Shown: positions 35,918-49,084 of the stretch, piece after piece
How the letters are laid out: each line of letters starts with the position of its first letter
How positions within the stretch are numbered: position 1 is the first letter of the stretch
Assembly: GCA_013400115.1 (NCBI GenBank)
Contig: VXBP01002706.1
Location: 124,001 to 188,000, forward strand
Direction of reading: 5' to 3'
Origin: Rhinopomastus cyanomelas
Taxonomy: Eukaryota; Chordata; Aves; Bucerotiformes; Rhinopomastidae
Length of the DNA: 64,000 nucleotides
The notes under the pieces: generated by a model
Database searches by the model: none
What the model was told of the DNA's origin: nothing
The model's input: only the letters and a program-made list of their open reading frames with translations
Program-made: the position numbers and the translations under genes

Positions 35918-38242
35918 GATTAGGCCAGTACCCTAAATCACTACAAAAGGCAAGGCAAAGTAAAACACCATCTCTGCCACAGGTCCTTCTGCTTGTCTCA
36001 GTCGTGCACGCTAACACTTGCCGTGCCAGAGCAGGCTCTTCCCCTTTCCTGCAGCTCGCACTGCTGTGGCTCTAGGACTGCAGTCCTGCCCTATCCTATT
36101 GACACAGAAAATGGACCTCATTCTATCCCCTGGATAATCAAGCAGGGCCAAGAATTTTCTTGGCAAGGACAAGCGAAATTTGTCTCCTTTACATATCAGT
36201 GTTTATGATGTTTCATATCCTGAGATACACTCACTGACTGAGCGAAGTGCTGTGGAGTTCCTCCTCTGAAGACACAGAACTGCCTCCCATAGCACTGAGG
36301 CCTCAGTTTGTGCATCTATAGGAGTGCAAACTGCTTTAGCACCCTGACCCAATAGACCCAATAAACCCTTCGCTGGTTTAGGTGGGGCATAGGAAGAACC
36401 TCTGCGCTGCCTACAGGTCTGTGCAGAAATGCTCATAAAAAGCTCATCCCACCACCTCTTTTTTCAGAGACCCGGCCTCCCCGTCGGTTTTTGGTTGGGT
36501 ATTTGTTTTGGTGGCAAAGCGACTAGGAGAGTATGTTGTCCAGAAAGGGACCGACCTCTGGCCTGCAAGTGTTGGTGGTGCAGAGCCACCCCTCTTCACA
36601 CCTGCACTTTCCAAGACAGTCTTTCACGTGATAAAAGTCTGCCTGAACAAGCACTGTGGGCTCTACCCACAGAAGGGGCGATGTATGACACCCACTGCTG
36701 CCCAAGGCAATTGTCCTGCAGCTCCCCCAGTACCAGATTAACACATTAACACCTTATGTCCACCTTCATGTTAGCACTTGAGCACAGATAAATTGGATTA
36801 CTGAGGAAACAGGGTTTCAAGGACTGCAGAGCATTCCAGGGATTAACAGACCCCACAGCCTCTGCTGTTGCTGCTGCACGAACTGTCCCTCATTTTGTTC
36901 CAGTTAGGGGAGAAAAGCCTCATGGTTTCAGCCCAATCTCCTGAAGTTGTGAAGAAATGGCACCCCTAGGTGCGCTGGTCTTCAGTCAGGCTGACAAGGC
37001 ATCCTCATCCTTGTCATCACTTCTCTAAGCTGGCCTGCTTTCCGTTCCAGTGGGTCCTTCTGCCCTGAGCGGGCTCTGAATACTGACGCTCCACCTGCAG
37101 AAGTGAGCACGAGTGGCACCTGGCTGTGGCAACGCCAGAAGCAGCTTTCCAGGGTGAAGGGTGTCTCCGAGCCCCTCCACCCCTGCAGCAGACACACTTG
37201 CTGCTGCCCACGCTTTGGAATAGCTAATGTGTCTTGAACTCCTCCAGCTCAGAGGAGGTTACAACCTCCAGCCGCCTGTCATCACCCTTCTGCTAGAGAT
37301 TATCTGCTGGAGGGGCTCTTATTACAAATGTTCCACAATCTGTTGCCTTCAAAGTGAACTAAGTTATCTTCTTTATTTTTTTCTATATCTTCCTAACCCA
37401 ATTCCTTTTGACAGACAAGGTCGAAAATGACAACACACACAATAGTGAAAAGATGGTGACAAGCAGCCCGAGGAGCAGTTACCTCTTCTGTGCGCGTAGC
37501 GAGATCCACACAGCAACTTGTGCTTGTGGCTTCCTGAAACGGCAGTTTTGTCTAGTTTATTTTCTACACATGGCTAGAATCAAGAAGAATTATGTTGGTA
37601 TTAGTCACTCCTTTTGCTGAAGTTATCATCTGCTTCATCCACAAACACTCGTTGTCAGAGCCAAGTGATTAAGCGTCCAAAACCTCTTCCCCAAACCTCT
37701 ATTTTCAAGAGGCCTCACAACCTAAGGTCCTAGTTTTCCCCTGCTGATCTTTGCCTCCACTGCATCAGCATAAAAAGCTGTGTCAAATTACTGCTCGTGT
37801 TCTGAAGTCATGGCTGAGTCTTCACTGTTAAAACCAGGTAAGAATCGTTATCTCAAGATCTTTGGTTTCAGTCACATCCTGTTCATACACATCTTGCTTT
37901 CTGTTTTGTCACAAGGACCACTCAGCTTTGACGGTTTGTGCCACCACTTGTGTCTTCTCGTTTAATTCCTTCAGTTCCTTGATTCTTGTAAAATTTCTTT
38001 GATTTTCAGCTATGGGCAACAACTAAGCGCATCAGAATTTTCCTTTCTTCTTTTTGGCCCTCTAGAGGGAAAGCTGCAGGAGTTGGGGGATGTGTGGAGT
38101 TTAAAAATTGAAAACTAAAACCATTAAAAGTTAATGCTGTCAGTCCACTTCCTCCGTGGTTTCCTGTGTCAAATCCACAGCATTTACCAGAAAGACCTGT
38201 CTTTGGATTACCAGTAGAACCAACAAAAAAAGAGAAAGGTTT
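35918..38242. other. unique sequence, no gene recognised
   Basis: No repeat or exon with paired splice signals was recognised. Confidence 0.5.
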
Positions 38243-39021
38243 CACAGGGCCAAAGGCAGGGTCCTACCCTTTGGCCACAAGAACCCCCTGCAGCTACAGA
38301 TTGTACAGACTGGAGGATGAGCTGCTGTCTCTGCAGCCGAGCAGAGACAGACCTGGCAGTAGTGGTAGACAACCGGCTGAACAGGAGCCAGCAGGGTGCC
38401 CAGGTGGCATGAAAGGCCAACAACATCCTGGCTTGTATTAACAACAGTGGCCAGCAGGGCTAGAGATGTCATTCTCCCCCTGTACTGGGCACTGGGGAGG
38501 CCTCCCCTTGAGTCCTGGAGGCAGTGCTGGGCTCCTCACTTCAAGAAAGAGATTGAGGAGCTGGAGCAGGTCCAGAGAAGCAACAAAGCTGGGAAGGAAA
38601 TGACACTGGAGGAAAAGTCTGCTGAGGAGAGGCTGAGGGGGCTGGGGGTGTTTAGCCCAGAGAAGAGGAAACTTGGGGGGACCTTCTCCCTCTCTCCAGC
38701 TCCCTGAAGGGAGGTCCTTGTCAGGTTGGGGTTGGGCTCTTCTCCCAGGCAACCAGGGCCAGGACAAGAGGGCAGGGCCTGAAGCTGCCAGGGGAGGATT
38801 AGGTTGGATGTTAGGAAGCCCTTCCTCATGGAAAGGGTGATCAGAGCCTGGACCGGACTGCCCGGGGCAGTGGTGGAGTTCCCATACCTGAAGGTGATGA
38901 AAGACAGACTGGCTGTGGCCCTTAGTGCCCTGGTCTGGCTGATGTGGTGATGTTGGGTCCTGAGCTGGGTTGGATGAGCTCAGAGGGCTTTTCCAGCCTC
39001 AGTAGTTCTGTGATTCCATGA
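38243..39021 (+). mobile_element. CR1 LINE fragment with ORF2 C-terminus
   Basis: Plus-oriented, about 780 bp, starting at CACAGGGCCAAAGGCAGGGT and ending AGTAGTTCTGTGATTCCATG. ORF2 pieces such as GRPPLESWRQCWAPHFKKEI are readable between frameshifts. The copy at 53.56 kb covers the same consensus range. Confidence 0.9.
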
Positions 39022-39442
39022 AAAGGGGTTTTTAACTATAATGTAGAATTGTACTTGGATAACGATGACAACATATATATTTATAAAATCTACCTCTGTA
39101 AAATTTCTCCCTGCGGTAAAACAGATGGCATCAGGTTATTAGGAGCATGCCTGTGCACAGTTCCTGCTTCTTCCATGAGAGAACCATTGAGCACCACAAT
39201 AAGTAAGTGTTTTCATGGAACCTTCTATGGGAATCATTAGAAAATAAAACTAACATTCCTCTGGAAGTTGTTTTGTCAGGTCAGTTCTAGAGTCCGTTAA
39301 ATCAATCTTCTGTTCCTAAAACTCATCACAACAATGTAGAGAGGCAATGATTTTGTTCAAGAGAGGCTCAGAAAAGAAGACGGGGTCCCAAATAATCTTG
39401 AGTTTTGGAAAGTCTTCTCCACTCTTTATTTACACTGGAAGA

Positions 39443-39473
<31 letters not shown>

Positions 39474-41406
39474 GAAAACTGTGAGGAGCTGTCAAGACCA
39501 AAGTGAGAAGGACGTGTCAATGCTTTGCCTTCGTGCCCAGTATTCCCCATAGAGAAAATAAATCAATAAACCACTCCAAACACAAACAGTTCTGACACCT
39601 CCCCCGCTCTTCAAGCCAATAGAAAAAGGCTCCTAAACCCTTCAGGATGCACTCCCAGGGAATCAGCGGGGAGACGCTTCCTGGTTTACCTGGCAGGAAG
39701 AAAATGTTTCCTGCTCTCTGGATCTAACTCGTGCCAGTGGGTTAAATCACAGCCCTCAGACTCCGTTACACTTCCTTGTGCCTCCTTACACTTACAAGGT
39801 TAAATTGGGAGCCCTCCGTGCTTTGGCATCCTGTTCCCTCTCTGAGGAGGCCCCGGTCTCCAAAAGCTAAGAGCATCCACAGGAACAAACACAACTTCTG
39901 AGCTGATTTCCACACAATCGCTGAAAACCTGCCAGTTGAAGGTAAAGAGCATTTGAACACATTATTGAAAGAGAAAGGAAAAAACCCTTCTGCGGTAGGA
40001 GAACACAAGGCATTTCTTTTCTGAACACAGAAGCCCCACTTGCCAGGCCATCATCCTTGCGACGAGCAAACTTTCAAAGCCTGTTTCTCTCTAGTACTCG
40101 TGAGTCATTTTCTAACATCACGTCTGTGGCGGCTTGAAGCATTTTGAAAGCGGAATGCAAACAAAATTGCTTTTAATGCGCTCATGAGAGGGCACTTCAG
40201 CTTTTTTAAAAGCCATTTTTTCTCTATCTTTTAGCTGCTAGGAGGCTTTAAATGGGACCCCTGTAGGTTTTTGTCTGTAAACCATATGAGAGCATAAAAG
40301 CTTGGAAAACTTGCAGAGATTCTGAAGCAGGTTCACACAGCTTCATTGAAACTGTGTGTGGTTTTGAAGCTCACCAGGGCTCTACTCACCAGGAACCATT
40401 TAAAATTGCCAACTTAAAAAATAGATTTCAAACTCATACAGGATTATGATGAAAACCTAACACTTGTTTTGTAGACTTCCAGACTGAAAAGAAAAAAAAA
40501 AACCCACTCTTCTGTAAATAGGGAGGAACGGGGTTTCGTTCTCCAAAGGTTTTGGGGTATTGTTTCTTTGAAAGCACATACAGTGGCCTGGAAAAGGGAT
40601 CGGAGCAACCTCTGTAAACACAGGCTGAATTAACCTGCGTCGGAGTGATTTACCTGTACCAAAAGAACCAGACTGATCAATCCACTGCACCCCACGCGGC
40701 GGCCCAACTCTCCCGAGAGCACTCGCGGGACTGTCACAATGGAAGTGTGTCAGACCTTCCCCCGTCTTTGGAGGGGATGCATCTCAGCCCATTTCAGCAT
40801 CAATCAGAAGAGCCAGCAAGACGAGAAGGCTCGGAGAACCACCACTGTTCATCCATAAATACCACCAGAAACACGACACTCCTTTGATCTATAGGAAGGA
40901 TCAGTCAGTAAGATTTTGTGACTGACATCATTATCTCACTCTCACCAATTTCTCGCTGTTCACTGTGAGGTTTGGTGCTGCGAAAGAAGACGGCAACGGA
41001 TTGTTCTGAATGCCAAGGGAGCCATGAAAAATTGATGGCAGTAGGGTCTAATGCGGCATTTTTGTACCTGCCCAGTCAGCGCTGAAGCCTGTGAGTCCAG
41101 ACGAAAGACTCGCAGACTGGATTTTGACCTCAGTCAGCATTAAAGTGCTAGTAAGATACGAAGAACTTAATGGACAAAAATGAAATGGAGCTGGCTTGTG
41201 TCTGCTGGTAGAGTGGATGGACAGAGCTTGACAGCATTTATGTTGGTTGTGGGGCTGGTTTTGCCACTAGTTGTTGCTTTTTTCTTTCATAGTCATTATG
41301 TGTAAATGTTGTTATTGACAGTGAAAAATCCTAATCACTGCTGTTATCTCAGATTAACCATCCAACACATCAGATCAACCAGGCAACCAGTGTAGCTCTT
41401 CACTGG
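39022..41406. other. unique sequence with one microsatellite
   Basis: Apart from a (GA)n tract at 39,439-39,474, no repeat or exon-like feature was recognised. Confidence 0.5.
39439..39474. repeat. (GA)n microsatellite
   Basis: An almost uninterrupted GA tract of 36 bp with one T interruption. Confidence 0.92.
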
Positions 41407-42053
41407 GACCATGAGGTACATGAGCCAGCAGGGTGCACTTGCAGCCCCGAAGGCAAATCTGATCCTGGGCTGCATCAGAAGTGTGGCCAGCAGGTCGAGG
41501 GAAGTGATTCTCCCCCTCTACTCCGCTCTGGTGAGACCCCACCTGGAGGACTGCGTCCAGTTCTGGAGCCCTTATGACAAGAAGGATGTGGAGATGCTGG
41601 AGCGAGTGCAGAGGAGGGCCATGAGGATGATCAGAGGGCTGGAGCACCTCTCCTATGAGGCCAGACTGAGAGTTGGGGCTGTTCAGTCTGGAGAAGAGGA
41701 GGCTCCGAGGTGGCCTTATTGTGGCCTTCCAGTATCTGAGAGGGGGCCTACAAAAAGGCTGGGGAGGGGCTACTTAGGCTGTCAGGTAGCGACAGGACTA
41801 GGGGGAATGGAGCAAAACTGCAGATGGGTAGATTTAGAGTGGATGTGAGGAGGAAGTTCTTCACCATGAGAGTGGTGAGAGCCTGGAATGGGTTGCCCAG
41901 GGAGGTGGTGGAGGCCCCATCCCTGGAGGTGTTTAAGGCTGGTCTGGATGAGGCTGTGGCCAGCCTGATCTAGGGTGGGGTGTCCCTGCCCATGGTAGGG
42001 GAGTTGGAACTGGATGATCCTGTTGTCCCTTCTAACCCTGACTGACTCTCTGA
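41407..42053 (+). mobile_element. CR1 LINE fragment with ORF2 C-terminus
   Basis: Plus-oriented: YMSQQGALAAPKANLILG, then LPLYSALVRPHLEDCVQFWS in frame, later frameshifted. The 3' UTR ends in CTGACTGACTCTCTGA. Tails of two other CR1 subfamilies follow directly. Confidence 0.92.
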
Positions 42054-42248
42054 CTTGATCTGAGTGATCCTGCTGTGTCAGGGAGATTGAGGTGATCTTT
42101 CGAGGTCCCTTCCAATCTCTAATGATTCTATGATTCTACATGGTTGGTCATGGAAGCTGGTTTAGGGGTGAACTTGTAGAGTAGGGCTGATGGTTGGGCC
42201 TGATGATCCCAAGGGTCTTTTCCAACCTGAATGATTCTGTGATTCTGT
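42054..42248 (+). mobile_element. two further CR1 tails stacked behind the copy at 41.4 kb
   Basis: 42,054-42,138 is the tail of one subfamily (AGTGATCCTGCTGTGTCAGG; ATTCTATGATTCTA) and 42,150-42,248 that of another (GTTTAGGGGTGAACTTGTAG; GAATGATTCTGTGATTCTG). Consistent with serial nested insertion or a composite unit. Confidence 0.85.
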
Positions 42249-42660
42249 AAAGAGCTCCCAGATGTGCAGAGAGAAAGATTCAGACCATGAGGAGGAAACC
42301 TAAAAGTCTGTCTGTTGGGACTGGAAGTGACAGAGGACAGATCCCAAATCTAGTGGCAGAAAGCAAGGTCCATGACCAGGTGCTTTAAGAGTCTTCATTG
42401 CCAAAGAATGCACCAGTGTACTCTGCCAGTCTTGTGTGTCCACTTCAGGGCTTCAGGAGGAGAGAAATGAGGAGAAAAAACAGAAGAAAATGAAGAAAAC
42501 CAAAACAAAAAAATTTCTTTCAGAAGCCAGAGGACGGGAGGGAAGCAGAATCCCTGCCCGGATCCTCCAGATAAGAAGCAGGTCTGAAGCAGGGCATCAG
42601 CTTGCCACAAGCATAGTGCAAACAGACCCTCAGTAGTCTGCTGGAATAAAAAACCAGCAG

Positions 42661-42796
42661 AAAACAGGAAAAGGAAAGAAGGAGGGAAGGGAAAAGGGAA
42701 GGGAAAGGGGAAAGGGAGGGAGGGAGGAAGGAAGGAAGGAAGGAAGAGAGGAAGTAAGGGAAGAAGAGAGGAAGGGAGGAGAGGAGGGGGAGAGGT
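42661..42796. repeat. GGAA/GGGA-rich polypurine tract
   Basis: About 135 bp almost purely of purines on the plus strand, with tandem GGAAGGAAGGAAGG units. It generates Pro/Phe/Leu-rich pseudo-frames on the other strand. Confidence 0.9.
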
Positions 42797-42849
42797 ACTA
42801 TTCAAACTGTTGCTCAAAGAATAAAGTCTGGAAGAGCCCACGGCTGGCA

Positions 42850-45645
42850 CCTCACTATTTCTTTTCCATCACTGAGAGCAACTGGAAGAAAATCCCAAAG
42901 AGAAGCAGCTTTGGTGAGCTGGCATTTCTGCAATCCAGTATAGCACCAATATTCCTTTTGAGTTTTCGAACTGTTCCTAGGAACACTCTTGGCAGCGAAT
43001 GCAGACTTTCTGAAAGAGGCTGCGTTTCGCTGTGAAGGGTTATCTGGCATTCACAACACAAACCAGGCATTTGAATATTGATTGTGAGCGCGTCGCGTTT
43101 TCGGGAGAACACACAAAGATTCTGACCACAATCATCTTGTTCCAGCTTTCATATATTAGCTGTCACCTCTTTAATGGATCTGGTGAGAAAGGAAAGTTTC
43201 TTTCTTCAACTCCCTTTTCCCCCTGAACGCAATTACTACCTCATTCAGAGCCCTTTGTGTCCACCTAATCTCACTGATTATGTCGCTGACACGGCCACAA
43301 TGCGACATGACTGACATACCTGACAGCTCGGGCCGGCGACAGAGCGCTCACAATGAGAGCGGCCTCTATGCAGGATGAGGACTACCTACCACCGGCCTCG
43401 CAGAACAAACACAGAGGGAAGGTAAAAACAGGGGTGGGGGCATTTCCCCACTAGCCTAACCCCTACCGATTTTCGCCGCCTTTTAGAGCCCAAGAGCCTT
43501 GACAGGCAGAGCCCCTTTGTACCAACCTACCTAATGAACCCGTTGTCGGCTGAACACAAAAGAGCACCCATTAGGATTTTAATTTTGAATTTATAGAGGA
43601 GAAAACGTGTGTTTGGAGATCTGACTTACAAGTAGGGCTTGATGGACCATTTTGTCTCTCCGCCGCCCTTTTATGCTTCTCCAGGTCATAACGCCCAGCT
43701 GGTGCTCAACTGTCACGTTTAGGCAGGTGGTAAGAGATGAGAGTCTGCGAGGGAAGCTGTACCTGAAAATGTCACTCCCGGACAACAACTGCCACTGGAA
43801 TCCAGCACAAACTAGTCCAGCATTTCGAGCCATAATGACACGAAGGAGCACTGCAAACAATCGGCTGACACAGCAGCAGGAATGAATACACCCATCAGGG
43901 AAAATGTTCAGGTAAGGAGAGCCACAGCATGCCTTCCACTTTCAAAATTCCAGCTTTTCAAGTGGTATTTCTCCAGTTAAAGCTTTATCTGGTCAACACT
44001 CACTTCCTTTTTTCCCACCCTCGTTAAAAGATATGAATTTGGGGACTAGGGATGGAGAAGATTGTTCCAAATATACAGAATAAACAAATTAGCTGCACGC
44101 TTCTGAGCTCCTGAGCAGCGTCAGCAACCACACATCCCCAGAATCAAGGAGAAGGGGCAGAAATCAAACTAACATCTTCAAACTGGAATGTCTGCCCCTC
44201 AGGCATCCAGCTTTCAGGGATCATCAGGTAATATTTACAGAAAATGAATCTAAGTGCTTCATAGCCATCTGAGAACTACAAGCTGCTCATCTAAGAGTTT
44301 CCTCAAATTCACAGCAAAAATAGAACAGGTTTGAGGTTGAAGGATACATCTAATAAAGCTTTATGGTCAAACAGTAAGTTACTCAAAGCTCAACTGTTCA
44401 TTTTCTACCTTAACTTTACACTGTGAGTAAAGCGCTCACGATGTTACTATGGAATCAGCACATTCCATTATGTTCGAAAAGGTTTAAGAAGTTCAAGCGA
44501 ATGAACAAAATGCTTAAAAAAAACCCTCTTTAATCCACCGCGCTCCAGCTTGCAGTAGTTATTCATTCTGTGCTTGAAGTTACAAACCTGTACCATAGAC
44601 TTCATGTTCTGTGATGTAGCAGTGACCTAACGCAGGGTAGTAAGGACAAAATTCATTAATATTAATAAGCACCTTGAGAAAAACCTCTTCTCCTGTCAGC
44701 GTCAACAAGCACTTTGCAATGGGAAGCTCGAATCACAATTCTATCACGCTAGCAGGCTGGCTACCACGCAAACATTGACGCTCCAGCGATGATGTCGTCT
44801 GTCTCACCGACAGAATATTCTCGCTGAATATGAGGCATCAGCACAGGCAGGTGGATTCCAGACTGACCCAAGACTTCACCCAGCAGCCTTTCATTCCCAC
44901 CACAGACATGCCCCGAAGTCTTTAACGCTCCATTTCAAAAAGCCACCACTGCCCCCGGTGACTTCACACACCAAACAGCCCTCACAAAATTCTCGTCACC
45001 ATTTTGACCTCCTACACGATCAAGATCACTTCCAAGGCAGCCGGGCCGGGCTGAGCACCCTTCCTCAGCTTTCCGCACACTAATTGGTTTCAGATGCCAG
45101 GGCGACACTCTCCAAAACACAGTGGAGCACGTGTGCGGAATGTGAGAGACCTCCATTGGTAGCCGGTGATGCGAAACCTTGACAAAGCTGCTGAATAATG
45201 ATGATTGCTAATATCCCAATTAGGCTGAGCAGGTAACAAAGACAGCCGCAGTGTCGGGCGCTTAATGACGTTTTAAAAATAATTTCTTTCTCCGTTTTCT
45301 TTCTGATCTGAAACCAACAGCTCCGATTACTACAACTGCAGAGACGTTGTTTGGGGTGCAGGGAGGGGGTGTGTCTTGGGGTTTTATTAAGTTTGCCTGC
45401 CTGTGGCGTTTGAGCCAGCCTTTGCCAGTGCGAGAGAAAGGATCCCATGCAGCAACAGCAGAAACCAAGTTTCAAGTCTGATGGGGACCAAGACGAGGAA
45501 ATTAGACCCTAAGTAATTCTGATTCTTTTACCAAAAGTACCATGGTTTTAACTCTTAGTCATACCTGCAATTTTTGAGACTTGCTCACAATTGGTCTGGT
45601 TCTCTGAATCCCTACAAGCTGTAGGGACAGGGCTCCAGCATCATT
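42850..45645. other. repeat-free block with retained CpGs, possible regulatory DNA
   Basis: No CR1 is found for 2.8 kb although density elsewhere is high. Clusters of CG dinucleotides occur in AT-rich context (43,280-43,400; 44,760-44,830; 45,000-45,260). No open exon with paired splice sites was found. Possible conserved non-coding elements. Confidence 0.35.
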
Positions 45646-47830
45646 ATCATAGAATCATTGAATCATTAGGGACTGGAAGGGACCTCGAAAGATCATCAAA
45701 TCCAATCCCCCTGACACAGCAGGATCACCCAGACCAAGTCACACAGGAACACATCCAGGCGGGTCTTGAACATCTCCAGTGAAGGAGACTCCACAACCTC
45801 CCTGGGCAGCCTGTTCCAGTGCACCATCACCCTCACTGGGAAGAAGCTCCTTCTCATATTGATGTGGAACCTTCTATGTTCCAGCTGACACCCAATGCCC
45901 CTAGTCCTATCACTGGATGACACTGAGAAGAGCCTGGCTCCATCCTCCTACACCCACCCTTCAAATACTTATAGATGTTAACAATCTTGAATCCTGACTT
46001 CTTCCTACTTCCACAAGTTTTCTTACAACAAACCTAAGATGCTGAAGAGCAAAATCAAACTCCATCAGTCACATGCTGGGGCTTTATATCAAGACAGCCC
46101 CCAGAAGTACAGACAGAGGCAAAGAAGGTGTTCAGTATCTCTGCTTTTTCTGTATCCTCTGTCTCCAGGGCACCCACCTCACTCAGCAGGGGGCCTACAC
46201 TGCCTCTAGGTTTAGTTTTACCTGCAGTGTATTTGAAGAAGCCCTTTTTGTTGCCCTTGACCTCTCCTGCAAGGTTTAATTCCAAAGAGGCCTTGGCTTT
46301 CCTAGTTGCATCCCTACATTCTCTCACCAGAGCCTTATAATCACCCCAAGTGGCCATCCCCTCCTTCCGTGACCTGTAGACTTTCTTCTTCTTCAGTTTG
46401 CCCAGCAGCTCCCTGTTTAACCCCACTGGTTGTCTGGCTCCCTTCCTTGACTTCCTCCCTTTTGGGATGCTCTTTCCTTGTGCTTCAAAGAACTGGTCTT
46501 TGAATGTTAACCAGCTGCCCTGAGCCCCTTTACCTGCCAGTACCTGTCCAATGGGATGTCCCCTAGCAATTGCTTGAAGAGGCCAAAGTTGGCCCTCCTG
46601 AAGTCCTGGGTTGTGATTCTGCTTGCTATTCTGTTCCTACCACGTGAGACACTGAACTTCACCATCTCATGGTCACTGCACCCAGGGCTGCCCTCAGCCT
46701 TCACTGCTTCAGCCAGATCCATCTTGTTGGTGAGTACAATCCATCAGTGCTCCTCTCCTAGTGGGCTCTTCCACCATTTACATCAGGAAGTTGTCACCAA
46801 TGCAATGAAGGAACCTCCTGGACTGTGGCTGGCTGGCTCAGTAGGTCTTCCAGCAAATACCAGGGTACCATGAGAAGCAGGGCCTGGAGTTGTGAGGCTG
46901 CTGTCAGCTGGCTGTAGAAGAACTCATCAACTTCCTCATTCTGATCTGGAGGTCTGTAATAGACACAACAGTGTCACCCATGACAGCCTGCCCCTTAATC
47001 CGCACCCACACACTCTCAACTCTCTCTTCGTCTGCTCCTGGACAGAAGTCAACACATTCCAGCTGCCATCTCACGTAGAGAGCAACTCCTCCACCCTGCC
47101 TTGCTGACCTGTCCCACCTAAAAAGGACATAGATGTCCATGAACACATTCCAGTCATGCGAGCTGTCCCACCAGGTCTCTCAGTGATTGCCACCAGATCA
47201 TAATCTATTACTTAGCGGCAACTGGGGAGGTGTGCCAGGCAAGGGTGCTACTCACCTTCTGCCATGGCCCAGCACTTTGCTCCACTCATCCATTCTACTT
47301 GGGCTTCTGTCCCCCACCTGAGAACTATGGGATACAGGCCCCTCCTGAATCTGGCTCTTATTTAGCCGTTGTCCAGACTGCTGAGCCTGGCTCCACCTGT
47401 CTATTTCAGCTTCTCTGGTTCTGCTGAGCCCTTCTAGTTCAGCTTGCAGCCTTTCAACCTCATCTTTCAACTGTGCCGCCCAGTCAAGCAGATAATGTAC
47501 CTGCTCGCGCCGTACGCAGCCAGGAAGATGAAAAAACCGCTGCGTTCTTGGCAGCATGCTACTTGCACAGCCTCGTCGTCTTGGGGGACCTTTGTATGGG
47601 TTCCCACCTCCACGTGCAGTGTTTGGCCAGCTTCTCCCGAGAGAGTACTCAACCCCAGCGGCTGCCTCCTTGCTTTCCGCAAGCTTTCTCAGTCAGGGAA
47701 TCCCCAGATCACCCAAAAACCTCGATAAAATAGCATTCGGGGACGGGCGCTCTTGCTGCTGCCTGCGGTCTGAGCGCGACTTCGAGTTTCGCCTCCCTGC
47801 CAGGTTTAAGCAGATGGTCAAGAACAGATG
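45646..47830 (-). mobile_element. CR1 LINE with 5' region and 3' end but no reverse-transcriptase core
   Basis: Minus-oriented. From its 5' side it has a CpG-rich leader (about 47,740-47,830), an ORF1-like coiled-coil piece (LLDWAAQLKDEVERLQAELE), and an AP endonuclease region with the SDH motif (GCSDHEMVKFSVSRGRNR). Then comes the linker between endonuclease and RT (EILNTFFASV) up to about 46,075. There the element jumps through an ~85-bp non-CR1 module (45,984-46,071) straight to the 3' UTR and tail (45,646-45,982). The RT catalytic domain is absent. Several frameshifts break the remaining ORFs. Full-length CR1 is about 4.5 kb, so this 2.2-kb copy is internally deleted, not merely 5'-truncated. 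Confidence 0.85.
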
Positions 47831-47979
47831 CTAGGGTAGAAAACATCCAGCTATCATGACTTCCATAAACAAATCACAAGCCTCCTCTTCAAATGAGTCT
47901 TCAGTTACCTTAACACACATGAGGAGCCAACAGAAGATAACCTACAGAACAGTTAGAGCTCATGACCTGAAGCTGTAGT

Positions 47980-48797
47980 ATCACAGTACATAGGGACTGG
48001 AAGGGATCTCGAAAGACCACCCAGTCCAATCCCCCTGCCACAGCAAGATCACCTAGATCAGGTCACACAGGAACATATCCTGGAGGGTTTCTGTGTCTCC
48101 AGAGGAGACTCTGCAGCTCCACTGGGCAGCCTGTTCAGTGCTCTGTCACCCTCACTGTGAAGAGGTTCCTTCTCATATTGATGTGGTACCTCCTATGTTC
48201 CAGCTTACACTGAGCAAAGCCTGGCTTCATCCTCCTGACACTCATCCTTCACATATATGTCAACATTAATGAGGTCACCCCTCCGTCTCCTCTTTTCCAA
48301 GCTAAAGAGACCCAGCTCCCTCAGCCTTTCCTCATAAGGGAGGTGCTCTACTCCCTTCATCAACTTTGTGGGTCTGCGCTGGACTCTCTGCAGCAGCTCT
48401 ACATCCCTCTTGAAGTGAGAGGCCCACAACTGGACAAAATACTCCAGATGTGGTCTCACCAGGGCAGAGTAGAGGGGAAGGAGAACCCTTCTCAATCTGC
48501 TAACCACCCCCTTCTGACCCACCCCATGATGCCATTGGCCTTCTTGGTCACAAGGGCACATTGCTGGCTCATAGTCATCCTGCTGGCCACCAGGACCCCC
48601 AGGTCCCTTTCTCCTACACCACTCTCCAACAGGTCAATCCCCAACCTATACTGGTAACTGGGGTTGTTCTCACTCAGATGCAGGACTCTTAACTTGTCCT
48701 TGTTATAGTTCATTAGATTTCTCCCTGCTCAGCTCTCCAGCCTGTCCAGGTCTCGCTGAATGGCAGCACAGTCTGCAGGGGTATCAGCCACTAAGTC
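47980..48797 (-). mobile_element. CR1 LINE fragment with ORF2 C-terminus
   Basis: Minus-oriented, about 820 bp: the 3' end at TACATAGGGACTGGAAGGGA, then ORF2 pieces LPLYSALVRPHLEYFVQLWA and ERLRELGLFSLEKRRRRGDL, reaching the RT C-terminus (NYNKDKLRVLHLSENNPSYQ). Confidence 0.92.
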
Positions 48798-49084
48798 GAT
48801 GCTACCTGCATCTCATGAGAATCATCCTAGACCAGCAATGAGCAAGGACTTTAGGACAGAAGACTGCTGGAAGACACTTAGTTAGAAACTGCAAAGACTT
48901 GCAGGATAGTGACACTGAGCTCAGTCTGTTTTCCAGCTCTGCAAGAGACTTACTGATTTTTCTTCTAAAACTGAACCAACACAGGCTTTTGGATGTGAAG
49001 GTCTTTTAAATGAAGCAGCCAAGCTGTTGCAGTTTGAAAATTACCAGAGTTTTCAGAAGTGTAGATCTGTGCTTTCATGAAGAA

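Noticed and set aside
39360..39440. Minus-strand AATAAA near 39,430 as a polyadenylation site
   Set aside because: No gene or exon can be linked to it; the hexamer is common by chance in AT-rich DNA.
42395..42850. 151-codon minus-strand frame rich in Pro, Phe and Leu
   Set aside because: Created by the polypurine repeat on the opposite strand.
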